Assembly (NCBI RefSeq): GCF_001074155.1
Contig: NZ_JUUZ01000027.1
Coordinates: forward strand, 1 to 64,000
Length of the DNA stretch: 64,000 nt
Reading direction: 5' to 3'
Origin: Streptococcus pseudopneumoniae
GTDB lineage: Bacteria; Bacillota; Bacilli; Lactobacillales; Streptococcaceae
The notes under the pieces are model-generated. The model searched no databases, was not told the origin of the DNA, and saw nothing but the letters and a program-made list of their open reading frames with translations. A program made the position numbers and the translations under genes. Each line of letters begins with the position of its first letter. The first letter of the stretch is position 1. Below, in pieces: positions 46,800 to 55,680 of this stretch.

Positions 46800-46828
46800 A
46801 AAAACAAGCTTTATTAGGCTTGTTTTTA
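46800..46828 (+). terminator. Terminator of the DUF262 operon
   Basis: AAAAACAAGC / GCTTGTTTTT stem with an 8-nt loop. It closes the accessory operon before pepS. Confidence 0.85.
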
Positions 46829-46923
46829 AATTTATATCATATGTGATATACTAGTAAGGGAAGAATTTTGAGTAAGACAAATATGCTCAAAGATTTGAAA
46901 TAAAAATAGAAAAGAGAAACAAG

Positions 46924-48165
46924 ATGGTTTTACCAAATTTTAAAGAAAATCTAGGAAAATACGCTAAGCTTTTGGTTGCAAACGGAGTGAACGTGCAACC
47001 TGGTCATACCTTGGCTCTCTCTATCGATGTGGAGCAACGTGAGTTGGCTCACTTAATCGTCAAAGAAGCCTATGCACTTGGAGCGCACGAAGTTATTGTT
47101 CAATGGGCAGATGACTTTGTAAACCGTGAGAAATTCCTTCACGCGCCGATGGAGCGTTTGGACAATGTGCCAGAATACAAGATCGCTGAGATGAACTACC
47201 TTCTTGAAAACAAAGCAAGTCGTCTCGGTGTTCGTTCTTCTGATCCAGGTGCCTTGAACGGAGTGGATGCTGAAAAGCTCTCAGCTTCTGCCAAAGCTAT
47301 GGGAATTGCAATGAAGCCAATGCGTATCGCAACTCAATCTAACAAGGTTAGCTGGACTGTAGCAGCTGCTGCTGGACTAGAGTGGGCTAAGAAGGTCTTT
47401 CCAAATGCTGCAAGCGACGAAGAAGCGGTGGACCTCCTTTGGGACCAAATCTTCAAGACTTGCCGTGTCTACGAAGAAGATCCAGTTAAGGCTTGGGAAG
47501 AACACGCAGCTATCTTAAAGAGCAAGGCAGAGATGTTGAACAAAGAGCAATTCTCAGCCCTTCACTACACAGCGCCTGGGACAGACTTGACACTTGGATT
47601 GCCGAAGAACCACGTTTGGGAATCAGCAGGAGCTATCAATGCTCAAGGCGAAGGATTCTTGCCAAATATGCCAACAGAAGAAGTCTTTACAGCGCCTGAC
47701 TTCCGTCGTGCAGATGGTTATGTCACTTCTACAAAACCTCTTAGCTACAACGGAAACATCATCGAAGGGATCAAAGTGACCTTTGAAAATGGTCAAATCG
47801 TTGATATTTCGGCTGAGAAGGGTAATCAAGTAATGAAGGACCTCGTCTTTAAGAATGCTGGTGCGCGTGCCTTGGGTGAGTGTGCTTTGGTACCAGATCC
47901 AAGTCCAATTTCTCAGTCAGGGATTACCTTCTTTAACACCCTTTTCGATGAAAATGCTTCTAACCACTTGGCTATCGGTGCAGCCTATGCAACGAGCGTT
48001 GTTGGTGGAGCTGAGATGAGCGAAGAAGAGCTAGAAGCTGCAGGACTTAATCGTTCAGATGTTCACGTTGACTTTATGATTGGTTCTAACCAAATGGATA
48101 TCGATGGTATCCGTGAGGATGGAACACGCGTACCACTCTTCCGCAATGGAGATTGGGCAATTTAA
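46924..48165 (+). CDS. pepS: Aminopeptidase PepS (M29)
   Basis: Metallo-aminopeptidase of family M29 (413 residues), cytoplasmic, removing N-terminal residues, often Arg or aromatic, from peptides. Family segments: NGVNVQPGHTLALSIDVE, ALGAHEVIVQWADD, GARALGECALVPDPSPISQS and the metal-binding end DVHVDFMIGSNQMDIDG. Normal length. AGAGAAACAAG precedes the ATG. A small membrane protein gene follows after 9 nt. It marks the right edge of the insertion between polC and pepS. Confidence 0.93.
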   Translation: MVLPNFKENLGKYAKLLVANGVNVQPGHTLALSIDVEQRELAHLIVKEAYALGAHEVIVQWADDFVNREKFLHAPMERLDNVPEYKIAEMNYLLENKASRLGVRSSDPGALNGVDAEKLSASAKAMGIAMKPMRIATQSNKVSWTVAAAAGLEWAKKVFPNAASDEEAVDLLWDQIFKTCRVYEEDPVKAWEEHAAILKSKAEMLNKEQFSALHYTAPGTDLTLGLPKNHVWESAGAINAQGEGFLPNMPTEEVFTAPDFRRADGYVTSTKPLSYNGNIIEGIKVTFENGQIVDISAEKGNQVMKDLVFKNAGARALGECALVPDPSPISQSGITFFNTLFDENASNHLAIGAAYATSVVGGAEMSEEELEAAGLNRSDVHVDFMIGSNQMDIDGIREDGTRVPLFRNGDWAI

Positions 48166-48174
48166 GGAGAAACT

Positions 48175-48405
48175 ATGATTGGAAGTATGTTTGTTGGTCT
48201 TTTGATCGGACTATTAGCAGGAGCTATCACCAATCGTGGAGAACGGATGGGATGCTTCGGGAAAATGTTCCTGGGTTGGATTGGTGCTTTCCTGGGTCAA
48301 ATGCTTTTTGGAACTTGGGGCCCTATTTTAGCTGATACGGCTATTATCCCATCAGTTTTGGGAGCCATGATTTTATTAGCCATCTTTTGGAGAAAAGACA
48401 GCTAG
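48175..48405 (+). CDS. GlsB/YeaQ/YmgE-type small membrane protein
   Basis: A 76-residue, Gly-rich membrane protein with about three hydrophobic segments (GSMFVGLLIGLLAGAITNRG, FLGWIGAFLGQMLFG, LGAMILLAIFW). It resembles the transglycosylase-associated (GlsB/YeaQ/YmgE) family, linked to general stress. AAGGAGAAACT precedes the ATG, and it is coupled to pepS by 9 nt. Function unknown. Confidence 0.7.
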   Translation: MIGSMFVGLLIGLLAGAITNRGERMGCFGKMFLGWIGAFLGQMLFGTWGPILADTAIIPSVLGAMILLAIFWRKDS

Positions 48406-48424
48406 TTTTAACTTGCTAGAACAG

Positions 48425-48458
48425 AAAAAGAGGTTGGAAATCTTCCAACCTCTTTTTT
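48425..48458 (+). terminator. pepS operon terminator
   Basis: AAAAAGAGGTTGGAA / TTCCAACCTCTTTTTT, a 15-bp perfect stem. Confidence 0.92.
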
Positions 48459-48531
48459 ATGAGCTGCAAAAAGACTGATATGCGACTAGCTTGGCTTTCA
48501 GTTACTGGTTCTTTTTATATTGCCTCAAGTA

Positions 48532-48540
48532 TGGTACAAT
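48532..48540 (+). promoter_or_regulatory. Promoter of the LysR gene
   Basis: Extended -10 TGGTACAAT (hexamer 48535-48540), only 6 nt from the ATG. The mRNA should start at or near the start codon, the same arrangement as the DUF975 gene. Confidence 0.65.
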
Positions 48541-48546
48541 AAAAGC

Positions 48547-49455
48547 ATGAGAATTCAACAATTACACTATATTATCAAAATCGTAGAGACTGGTTCGATG
48601 AATGAGGCTGCCAAGCAACTTTTCATTACTCAGCCTTCTCTATCAAATGCCGTTCGTGATTTAGAAAATGAGATGGGAATTGAGATTTTTATCCGAAATC
48701 CTAAAGGAATCACCCTCACACGTGATGGGATGGAGTTTCTATCCTATGCCCGTCAGGTTGTCGAGCAAACGCAACTTCTAGAAGAACGTTATAAGAATCC
48801 AATCGCTCATCGCGAGCTTTTTAGTGTGTCTTCGCAACACTATGCCTTTGTAGTTAATGCCTTTGTTTCCTTGCTTAAGAAAAGCGATATGGAAAAGTAC
48901 GAGCTTTTTTTGCGTGAAACGAGAACTTGGGAGATCATCGACGACGTCAAGAACTTCCGAAGTGAAGTAGGGGTCCTCTTTTTAAATAGCTATAACCGGG
49001 ACGTTCTTTCGAAGATGTTGGACGACAACCATCTGGTTGCTCACCATCTCTTTACAGCCCAACCCCATATCTTTGTCAGCAAGACTAACCCTCTTGCTAA
49101 AAGAGACAAGGTGCAGTTGGCAGACCTAGAAGACTTTCCATACTTAAGTTATGACCAAGGTACCCATAATTCCTTCTATTTCTCAGAGGAGATTTTGTCT
49201 CAGGAACACCACAAGAAATCCATCGTGGTTAGTGACCGTGCGACCTTGTTCAATCTCTTGATTGGTTTGGACGGCTATACCATCGCGACTGGTATCCTTA
49301 ATAGTAACCTCAATGGAGACAATATCGTTTCGATTCCACTTGATATTGATGATCCGATTGAACTGGTTTATATCCAGCATGAGAAAACTAGCTTGTCTAA
49401 GATGGGTGAACGCTTCATCGAGTACCTACTTGAAGAAGTTCGCTTTGATAAGTAA
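48547..49455 (+). CDS. LysR family transcriptional regulator
   Basis: A 302-residue LysR regulator. N-terminal helix-turn-helix (MRIQQLHYIIKIVETGSMNE, QLFITQPSLSNAVRDLENEM) and a periplasmic-binding-like effector domain (about 90-295). It resembles streptococcal CpsY/MtaR-type regulators, which control methionine uptake or surface traits; the exact orthology is uncertain. The ATG at 48547 lacks a Shine-Dalgarno sequence and lies 6 nt after the -10, so it may be translated as a leaderless mRNA. queA follows after 28 nt and may be co-transcribed. Confidence 0.85.
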   Translation: MRIQQLHYIIKIVETGSMNEAAKQLFITQPSLSNAVRDLENEMGIEIFIRNPKGITLTRDGMEFLSYARQVVEQTQLLEERYKNPIAHRELFSVSSQHYAFVVNAFVSLLKKSDMEKYELFLRETRTWEIIDDVKNFRSEVGVLFLNSYNRDVLSKMLDDNHLVAHHLFTAQPHIFVSKTNPLAKRDKVQLADLEDFPYLSYDQGTHNSFYFSEEILSQEHHKKSIVVSDRATLFNLLIGLDGYTIATGILNSNLNGDNIVSIPLDIDDPIELVYIQHEKTSLSKMGERFIEYLLEEVRFDK

Positions 49456-49483
49456 TTTGAATAAATGAGAAGAGAAAAGAAGA

Positions 49484-50521
49484 ATGACGACATTAAATAC
49501 AAATGATTTTGATTTTCACTTGCCAGAGGAATTGATTGCTCAGACGCCTTTGGAAAAGCGCGATGCCTCTAAACTCTTGATGGTCAATCGCAAAACAGGT
49601 GAATTTCAAGATCGCCACTTTCACTCTATTATCGAAATGCTAGAGCCAGGTGATGCCCTGGTTATGAATGATACCCGCGTTTTGCCAGCTCGACTTCATG
49701 GTCAAAAAGAAGAAACAGGGGGCCATGTTGAACTCTTGCTTTTGAAAAATACAGCAGGAGACGAATGGGAAGTCTTGGCTAAACCAGCTAAACGTCTCAA
49801 GGTCGGCACCCGTGTTATCTTTGGTGATGGTCGACTTAGCGCAGTCGTGACTGAGGAATTAACTCATGGCGGTCGTATTGTCCGTTTTGAGTATGAAGGA
49901 ATTTTCCTAGAAGTGCTTGAAAGTCTTGGAGAAATGCCTTTGCCTCCTTATATTCACGAAAAATTGGATGACCGTGAACGTTACCAGACAGTCTATGCCA
50001 AGGAGAGTGGATCAGCAGCAGCCCCAACTGCAGGGCTACATTTTACCAAAGAATTACTAGAAGAAATCCAGCAAAAAGGCATTCACCTAGTCTACCTGAC
50101 CTTGCATGTTGGACTTGGGACCTTTAGACCCGTTTCAGTAGATAACTTGGATGAGCACGAGATGCACTCAGAGTTTTACCAATTGTCTGAGGAAGCTGCA
50201 GCGACCTTGCGTCAGGTCAAAGAAAATGGTGGCCGTGTCATTGCTGTGGGGACAACCTCTATCCGTACGCTAGAAACCATCGGAAGCAAGTTTGACGGGC
50301 AAATCCAGGCCGATTCTGGCTGGACTAATATCTTTATCAAACCGGGCTATGACTGGAAGGTGGTGGATGCTTTTTCTACTAATTTCCATTTGCCGAAGTC
50401 TACCTTGGTCATGCTAGTCTCAGCTTTTGCAGGCCGTGAATTGGTCCTCGAAGCCTACCAACATGCTATCGATGAAAAATACCGTTTCTTTAGCTTTGGC
50501 GATGCCATGTTTATCTACTAA
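49484..50521 (+). CDS. queA: S-adenosylmethionine:tRNA ribosyltransferase-isomerase
   Basis: QueA (345 residues) transfers the ribosyl part of SAM to preQ1 in tRNA, giving epoxyqueuosine, the step after Tgt. Motifs: [46 protein letters not shown] and [17 protein letters not shown]. Normal length. AGAAAAGAAGA precedes the ATG. It is behind the LysR gene and ends before a terminator. Confidence 0.96.
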   Translation: MTTLNTNDFDFHLPEELIAQTPLEKRDASKLLMVNRKTGEFQDRHFHSIIEMLEPGDALVMNDTRVLPARLHGQKEETGGHVELLLLKNTAGDEWEVLAKPAKRLKVGTRVIFGDGRLSAVVTEELTHGGRIVRFEYEGIFLEVLESLGEMPLPPYIHEKLDDRERYQTVYAKESGSAAAPTAGLHFTKELLEEIQQKGIHLVYLTLHVGLGTFRPVSVDNLDEHEMHSEFYQLSEEAAATLRQVKENGGRVIAVGTTSIRTLETIGSKFDGQIQADSGWTNIFIKPGYDWKVVDAFSTNFHLPKSTLVMLVSAFAGRELVLEAYQHAIDEKYRFFSFGDAMFIY

Positions 50522-50546
50522 AAAACGAGCGAATCAAAACTAGAAA

Positions 50547-50582
50547 TAAAAGGGCTAATTCCTACTTGGATTAGCCTTTTTT
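50547..50582 (+). terminator. queA terminator
   Basis: AAGGGCTAAT / ATTAGCCTTT stem (wobble at the base) with a 10-nt loop and a T-run. Confidence 0.85.
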
Positions 50583-50707
50583 CGACATATGATAGCTGTT
50601 GAATTAAAAGCAAATAAATGATACACTGAAGACTACGATACAGCCGTCAAATATATGCAAAATCTGACGAGCTACTTTTATCTGTGTCTATTTCAAAGGA
50701 GATTTTT

Positions 50708-51271
50708 ATGAAAAACAAAACATTGCGCTATACGAGCCTATCAGTCCTGACCTTGTTGGCTGCCTTGACCTTGGTTGCCTGTGGTGGAAAGACTGACAAG
50801 AATACGTCATCTTCAAACCAAAAGGAGACAACAAGCAAGGTGACTACAGAGTCCGCAAGTAAAACTGAAGCAGGCCAAAAAGAGGAGCAGAAGTCAGAAT
50901 CAAATAGTGCGACAGAAGCTACAACTACTCAAGCAGAACAAAAGGAAGATAAGAAAAAATCACAAGAGGCTTACGCTAAATTTGTAGGAACTTGGGAAAA
51001 CTACGCGGGAACAACTGCAACAGTCACAGCAGATGGAATTGTAACGATCCAAAGTTCAAATGGAACCTTTAAATACGAGATGGGTCAAGTAGAGGAAAAA
51101 GACGGCTACTACTCAACAGGTATTCATCTTGTCGGTGGTGGGCAAGGGGCACGACTGATCTTTACCCCAGCTGGAGTCCAAAACGAAGTGACAGGTACAG
51201 ATGGCAGTCAAGATGTCTTGTCTATCGGTCAATCTGTAAGCGACAAAGATAACCAGTTTTACCGTAACTAA
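50708..51271 (+). CDS. Lipoprotein with DUF6287-like domain
   Basis: A 187-residue secreted lipoprotein. Signal peptide ends in the lipobox LTLVAC; a long Ser/Thr/Lys/Glu-rich low-complexity linker (about 30-90) leads to a C-terminal domain (about 95-187, FVGTWENYAGTTATVTADGI, FIFTPAGVQ-type strand pattern) resembling the streptococcal DUF6287 domain. The start at 50708 follows AAAGGAGATTTTT; an upstream ATG would ruin the signal peptide. Function unknown. Single gene. Confidence 0.75.
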   Translation: MKNKTLRYTSLSVLTLLAALTLVACGGKTDKNTSSSNQKETTSKVTTESASKTEAGQKEEQKSESNSATEATTTQAEQKEDKKKSQEAYAKFVGTWENYAGTTATVTADGIVTIQSSNGTFKYEMGQVEEKDGYYSTGIHLVGGGQGARLIFTPAGVQNEVTGTDGSQDVLSIGQSVSDKDNQFYRN

Positions 51272-51420
51272 GCACATCAACATGAAGTAAGGGTGGAGAA
51301 ATGTTCTTGCTTTTTTACAAGTTTTCGAAGCATAAAATTTTAAGCATTCAAATTTACACGACGTTTAAGTTGGCTAATTAGCAAGCTCGCGTTAAAGTGA
51401 AAGATAATAAGGACAATATC

Positions 51421-51447
51421 AAAAAAGCCCTACATCAGGGCTTTTTT
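51421..51447. terminator. Bidirectional terminator
   Basis: AAAAAAGCCCT / AGGGCTTTTTT, an 11-bp perfect stem between convergent genes. Confidence 0.92.
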
Positions 51448-51453
51448 TACTTG

Positions 51454-51987
51454 CTAATATAAGAAATCAATGCCGTAGTTTTCTTTTAGATAGGTCGCCA
51501 ACTCGGCTTTTTCTTCCTCTCTAAATCGACAGAGGCTAAGGGCGAGCCGCAATATCAGAACACTTGTATCGATGATGACGTTTGACTTAGAAATATCTTC
51601 TAGCTGGGTCACCTCTCTCAGGTCAAAATCTAAATAGCAAGCTTTGCTGTTGACATGGTCGGGGTCACTGACATCCACTTCAACATACGATGCTCGCAAC
51701 AATTCTTCTTTTGGGATGAAGATTTCCTTGGAAAAGAAGAGCTCAGGATAGACATAAATGCCTTCAAAGGTGAATTCAAAGGAGAGCCTACGACTAGAAA
51801 GTCTTTTGATGCCTGCAATCGTTGAATAGATAGCAGCGAAAAAGAGGATGGTTGGAACCACAGTGAGAAGACTAAGCTGGGAAAAGTCGATCAATCCATG
51901 CGCGAGGAAAAAGAAAAATTGAAAGAATACACCCACCGCAAAGACTAGATAGCCGACACCGACAAATTTTGAATAATAGATTTTCAT
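51454..51987 (-). CDS. Two-span membrane protein, unknown
   Basis: A 177-residue protein. Two hydrophobic segments near the N-terminus (about 8-30 and 38-60) anchor a soluble C-terminal region (SRRLSFEFTFEGIYVYPELF, then DFDLREVTQLEDI) with a beta-rich look that recalls bacterial PH-like domains; this is a weak impression. The start at 51987 follows GGAGGTTTCT. Single gene, not recognised. Confidence 0.6.
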   Translation of the reverse strand: MKIYYSKFVGVGYLVFAVGVFFQFFFFLAHGLIDFSQLSLLTVVPTILFFAAIYSTIAGIKRLSSRRLSFEFTFEGIYVYPELFFSKEIFIPKEELLRASYVEVDVSDPDHVNSKACYLDFDLREVTQLEDISKSNVIIDTSVLILRLALSLCRFREEEKAELATYLKENYGIDFLY

Positions 51988-52225
51988 AGAAACCTCCAAA
52001 TATAGAATTGAACTCACCAACGCTTTTTCAGTAGAAGGAGTAAAAATCGTGCAGAGTTAAAATTCCAAGTATTCCCATCATATCCTATGGAGCGAAGTCC
52101 TGTCAACCTTTTAGCAAGATGTAGCTCTTAGCTATTCTATGACCTAGTAAGTTGGTTTATGGTATACTAGGATAATAAAATTCCAAAATTTGAAGACTTA
52201 TTTTCATAAATAGAAAGAAGTAAAT

Positions 52226-52429
52226 ATGTTTTTTCTTAGACGTCGCGTCTTTATCGGCGAATGCAATGGTCAAGCGGTCTATTATGACCAAAGAACCAGA
52301 GAAGCTTTAGCCGCTCCAAAGAGTAAGTTGCTCAATACTGAAGGCGCTCGTGACACGAATTCCTTTATTCTTGAATTGGTAGTTCTCTTTCTCGTAAAAC
52401 GGAAATTGAACTTTTTTCTAATTAAGTAG
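52226..52429 (+). CDS. Short, probably truncated membrane protein
   Basis: A 67-residue ORF: MFFLRRRVFIGECNGQAVYY start, a polar stretch (RTREALAAPKSKLLNTEGAR), then a single hydrophobic segment and KRKLNFFLIK. AAAGAAG precedes the ATG. The polar-then-hydrophobic layout looks like the N-terminal part of a longer membrane protein whose tail has been replaced. Its last 12 bp overlap the convergent SDR gene and no terminator separates them, consistent with the oxidoreductase cluster having been inserted here. Not recognised further. Confidence 0.45.
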   Translation: MFFLRRRVFIGECNGQAVYYDQRTREALAAPKSKLLNTEGARDTNSFILELVVLFLVKRKLNFFLIK

Positions 52430-53296
52430 AGCATATTTCTGTTTAAACAACTCAATTTTATCATTGCAGTAATTGATTAAATCTTGTGCTTTTTCAAATG
52501 AGTAGCCTTTTTCAGATACAGACTTCACTTTCTTTTCGTCAAAATAGTAGCCAGTCAAGCCCCTGACTTCCTCTGATAAGGTGAGATAATAGCCTGTTTC
52601 GATTCCCTGATCTAGATCTTTTGAGAGAGACTTCATCAGTCGTCCGAAGAGAGAGTTTTTCGTCTTTTCATCACTGGAATTATTCCCTAAGTTGGTTGAA
52701 ATCAAGCCGGGATGATAGGCATTAATAGTGATATTTGAACCTTTTAAAAAGAGATCTCTTGCTAGATATCGTGTCATCCAGATGGTATAGAGTTTGGAAT
52801 TATTATAGGCCAATCCGGGATTGTAGTTGTTCTCAAATCCAAAATCCAAATCCTTGACCTTGGCAAAATGATGCATATAGGAAGAGGTATTAATGACACG
52901 ACCGTCAGCCGCTTTTTCTAACAAGGGACTTAGCTCAGTTGTTAATACATAGGGAACCAGAACGGATAACATAAAAGTCAACTCGGTATTTTCAGCACTT
53001 GCTTTTCGTTCTTTTCCTGCATACAGTCCTGCGTTGTTAAACAAGACATCGATCCTTTGAAAGTCTCGCTTGATTTCCTCCACAAATCGATAAACATCAT
53101 CTAATTTTGAAAAATCTGCCAAGTAGCTAGAAACTCTACCTCTCAAGGAAACGGCCCGAACCTCTTGAAGCGCCAATTCCAGTTTTTGAGGATTACGCCC
53201 ATGAAGAATGACCTGATGGCCTTCACTGGCCAGTTTCTTTGCCAAGTGCTTTCCAATGCCATCCGTAGCACCTGTTATTAGAATGGTTTTGACCAT
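52418..53296 (-). CDS. Short-chain dehydrogenase/reductase
   Basis: A 292-residue SDR, similar to retinol dehydrogenase-type enzymes. NAD(P) motif TGATDGIGKHLA (about 8-19), NNAG at about 90, catalytic Ser in VINTSSYM and YNNSK (Tyr-x-x-x-Lys). The start at 53296 follows TTGGAGG. It begins 1 nt after the stop of the hydrolase gene, so it is the last gene of the operon under the Rrf2-type regulator. Substrate unknown, probably a carbonyl compound. Confidence 0.88.
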   Translation of the reverse strand: MVKTILITGATDGIGKHLAKKLASEGHQVILHGRNPQKLELALQEVRAVSLRGRVSSYLADFSKLDDVYRFVEEIKRDFQRIDVLFNNAGLYAGKERKASAENTELTFMLSVLVPYVLTTELSPLLEKAADGRVINTSSYMHHFAKVKDLDFGFENNYNPGLAYNNSKLYTIWMTRYLARDLFLKGSNITINAYHPGLISTNLGNNSSDEKTKNSLFGRLMKSLSKDLDQGIETGYYLTLSEEVRGLTGYYFDEKKVKSVSEKGYSFEKAQDLINYCNDKIELFKQKYALLN

Positions 53297-53297
53297 A

Positions 53298-54134
53298 TTA
53301 ATCCTCCAAGAAAGAAATGAGTTCTTTTGAAAACTCCTCTGCATATTGGAAGATCGAACCGTGACCAGCATTTGGATAGATGATAAACTTACTATCTTTT
53401 ATTTTCTCATGCATATCATAAGAATTTTCCGTTGGAACCTGCATATCCTTGTCGCCGTTGACGATTAAGGTTGGTTGGGTGATAAATCTTAGGTCGTCTT
53501 GAGAATCTTTCCCCCAACGTTTAATAGCTTTGAGTTGAGTCAAGAAACCAGGCACACTCATGTCTTTGTCCACAAATTCTTTGGTGCGCATCCCCATTCG
53601 TCCGAGAACTTTCAAGGCTTCGATTTTTCCTTGTTCATCATGGTTATAGAAGATATAGCGTTTAGGATCGATGCGCTCGAGTCCAGCTTTAAACATATAG
53701 TTAAATGTTTTCCCTGTAACCTTATCGACCTCTTTTCCTCCTCGAGGTCCTGTTCCTGCCAAGATGAGACGGTTGACCAAATCAGGCTTGATTCGAACCA
53801 TTTCTTGGGCAATCATCCCTCCCATAGAAAGACCTAGGAGATTGATTTTATCGTAACCAAGGGCTTTTACAAAGGCAATTGTCTGCTCAGCCATTCCAGG
53901 AATGGTTGGGGCCACTTTTCCTTGACTAGCACCGACACCAGGAAGGTCGACCACAATCACATGGTGTTTTTCAGCAATCAAGTCCAAGAGTTTTGGATCC
54001 CAGTTGTCGAGGGTTGCTGCCAAATGGACCAGCATCAGAAGAGGTAGTTTTGATTTGCCTTTACTAAGTTCGCGATAAGCGATTTTGTTCCCGTCGACTG
54101 TGATGTATTGATTTTTTGTAGTAAGATATGACAT
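53298..54134 (-). CDS. Alpha/beta hydrolase
   Basis: A 278-residue alpha/beta-hydrolase. Oxyanion region HLAATLDNWDP, nucleophile Ser in LLGLSMGGMIAQ, Asp in VNGDKDMQVP and His in NAGHGSIFQ complete a catalytic triad. No signal peptide. The start at 54134 (MSYLTTKNQYI) follows AAAGGAAAAG. It lies 13 nt behind the zinc-type oxidoreductase gene and 1 nt ahead of the SDR. Likely an esterase or haloperoxidase-like enzyme; substrate unknown. Confidence 0.88.
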   Translation of the reverse strand: MSYLTTKNQYITVDGNKIAYRELSKGKSKLPLLMLVHLAATLDNWDPKLLDLIAEKHHVIVVDLPGVGASQGKVAPTIPGMAEQTIAFVKALGYDKINLLGLSMGGMIAQEMVRIKPDLVNRLILAGTGPRGGKEVDKVTGKTFNYMFKAGLERIDPKRYIFYNHDEQGKIEALKVLGRMGMRTKEFVDKDMSVPGFLTQLKAIKRWGKDSQDDLRFITQPTLIVNGDKDMQVPTENSYDMHEKIKDSKFIIYPNAGHGSIFQYAEEFSKELISFLED

Positions 54135-54147
54135 TGTCTTTTCCTTT

Positions 54148-55152
54148 TTATTTCTTAAAGCTGAGGACTGTTTTTCCACGTGAGCGACCATTAGCGACCT
54201 TGTCTAAGGCGCTATTTACTTCTTCAAATGGATAGACTGTATCGATAGATGGCTTGATTTCGAGTTTGCTAAAGAGGTCAGCTACCTCTTGTAATTGAGC
54301 ACCATTGCTTTCTACAAAGATAAAATTGTAGTGAATGCCGTATTCATCAGCCATCTTATCAAATTTGCGACCGGCTAAGCCAAGAATCATCTGTTTCCAT
54401 TTTGGCAGGTTCATGCGTTTGGCAAAGTCACCATTTGGCATAGCACGGAGGGAAACAAGCTGACCACCTTTTTTTATGATAGACATTTGTTTTTCAGTCT
54501 CAGCACCCCCAAGGGTATCGAGGACATAATCAACCTGGCTAACAGTTTTTGTAAAATCCTCTGTTTTGTAATCGATAAAGCGGTCCGCTCCTAGGTTCAA
54601 TACACGCTCAGCGCTATCTCCAGCCCCATTGGTAATAACCTTCAAACCTTTGGCCTTAGCAATCGGAATGGCCATCCCACCGACACCGCCTGTACCACCA
54701 GAGATAAAGATCGTTTTGCCAGCTTGAGCACCCATGAGTTCTAAGGCTTGCATAATAGTCAAGGCAGTCAAAGGCACAGCAGCCGCTTCCTCGTCAGAAA
54801 GATAGTCTGGGACCTTGGCTAGAGCCTGACTATCGACAGCTAGGTATTCTGCAAAGGCACCAATATGATCAAGTGGTAAACGCCCAAAAACTCGGTCTCC
54901 GACTTTGAGATTTTTGACTTGGCTACCGGTCTCTTCAATGATACCGACCACTTCATTACCTGCAGTTTGTGGGAGTTTGTAAGGGACGATCATCTTGACT
55001 TCTCCTCGGGAAATCATGTTATCCAGAGGATTAACACCAGCAGCGGTGACTTTGACCAAAACTTCTTTGTCTGTGATACTTGGTTTTGCGATTTCTGTGA
55101 TGTTAAGAGTGATATTCTTTTTGTTATAAGTAGTATGTTGTGCAGCTTTCAT
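54148..55152 (-). CDS. MDR family NADP-dependent oxidoreductase
   Basis: A 334-residue medium-chain dehydrogenase/reductase of the quinone oxidoreductase type. N-terminal GroES-like fold with AAGVNPLDNMISRGEVK and VVGIIEETGSQVKN; Rossmann motif SGGTGGVGGMAIPIAKAKG. Catalytic zinc ligands are lacking, so it is not a classical alcohol dehydrogenase; quinones or enones are likely substrates. Start at 55152 (MKAAQHTTYN); the longer reading covers the operator. A palindrome shared with the Rrf2 gene promoter lies just upstream. Confidence 0.88.
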   Translation of the reverse strand: MKAAQHTTYNKKNITLNITEIAKPSITDKEVLVKVTAAGVNPLDNMISRGEVKMIVPYKLPQTAGNEVVGIIEETGSQVKNLKVGDRVFGRLPLDHIGAFAEYLAVDSQALAKVPDYLSDEEAAAVPLTALTIMQALELMGAQAGKTIFISGGTGGVGGMAIPIAKAKGLKVITNGAGDSAERVLNLGADRFIDYKTEDFTKTVSQVDYVLDTLGGAETEKQMSIIKKGGQLVSLRAMPNGDFAKRMNLPKWKQMILGLAGRKFDKMADEYGIHYNFIFVESNGAQLQEVADLFSKLEIKPSIDTVYPFEEVNSALDKVANGRSRGKTVLSFKK

Positions 55153-55176
55153 TGTCTTCTCTTTTCTATTTTTTAA

Positions 55177-55202
55177 TTGTATCTGATATAGATACAAGTA
55201 TA
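55177..55202 (-). promoter_or_regulatory. Operator before the MDR gene
   Basis: TTGTATC-N7-GATACAA, a perfect 7-bp inverted repeat, followed by GTATA. Its left part TTGTATCTGATA and right part ACAAGTATA recur in front of the Rrf2 gene. A minus-strand -10 (TATACT) abuts it. Confidence 0.75.
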
Positions 55203-55230
55203 GTCTTTTTAAAACTGATCTGCATGCAAA

Positions 55231-55662
55231 TCAGTTTCGTTTTTGTTTGGCTTCTTTATAAAGATTGTTAATGACATCTTCTAAGGTTTGCTGGGCTAGT
55301 TCCTTCTCAAGTTGAGCTTCAGCGCTAGCAAATAGTGGTGAAACGGCAGCCTGGATATGTTTCCCTACTGGGCAATCAGGGTTGCTATTTTGGTGAACAG
55401 GAAATAAGCTGATATGGCTGACTTCTTGTGTCGCAAAATAAATTTCAAGTAAGGTCACTTCCTTTGGGGACTTACTGAGTTGATAGCCTGTTTTTCCTTG
55501 ATGGGAAGTAATTAAGCCAGCGTTTTTCAATAAGGCAATCACCTTACGAATATAACTAGCATTGGTTCCGACGCTCTCAGCAAGAGCTTGTGAACTTAAG
55601 GTTTCCTTGCTCTCACTAATCATGGTTAGGATGTGCAAGGAAACTGAAAATTTCGTATCCAT
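55231..55662 (-). CDS. Rrf2 family transcriptional regulator
   Basis: A 143-residue Rrf2 protein. Winged helix: FSVSLHILTMISESKETLSS, AESVGTNASYIRKVIALLKN, and wing GKTGYQLSK. Only one cysteine (NPDCPVG) is present, so it does not carry the three-Cys Fe-S site of IscR/NsrR and looks like the YwnA-type subgroup, perhaps sensing electrophiles or thiol-reactive compounds via that Cys. It is transcribed toward the oxidoreductase genes, and both promoters share a palindromic site, so it probably represses itself and the cluster. Confidence 0.85.
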   Translation of the reverse strand: MDTKFSVSLHILTMISESKETLSSQALAESVGTNASYIRKVIALLKNAGLITSHQGKTGYQLSKSPKEVTLLEIYFATQEVSHISLFPVHQNSNPDCPVGKHIQAAVSPLFASAEAQLEKELAQQTLEDVINNLYKEAKQKRN

Positions 55663-55680
55663 ATAAACTCCTTTAGATAA

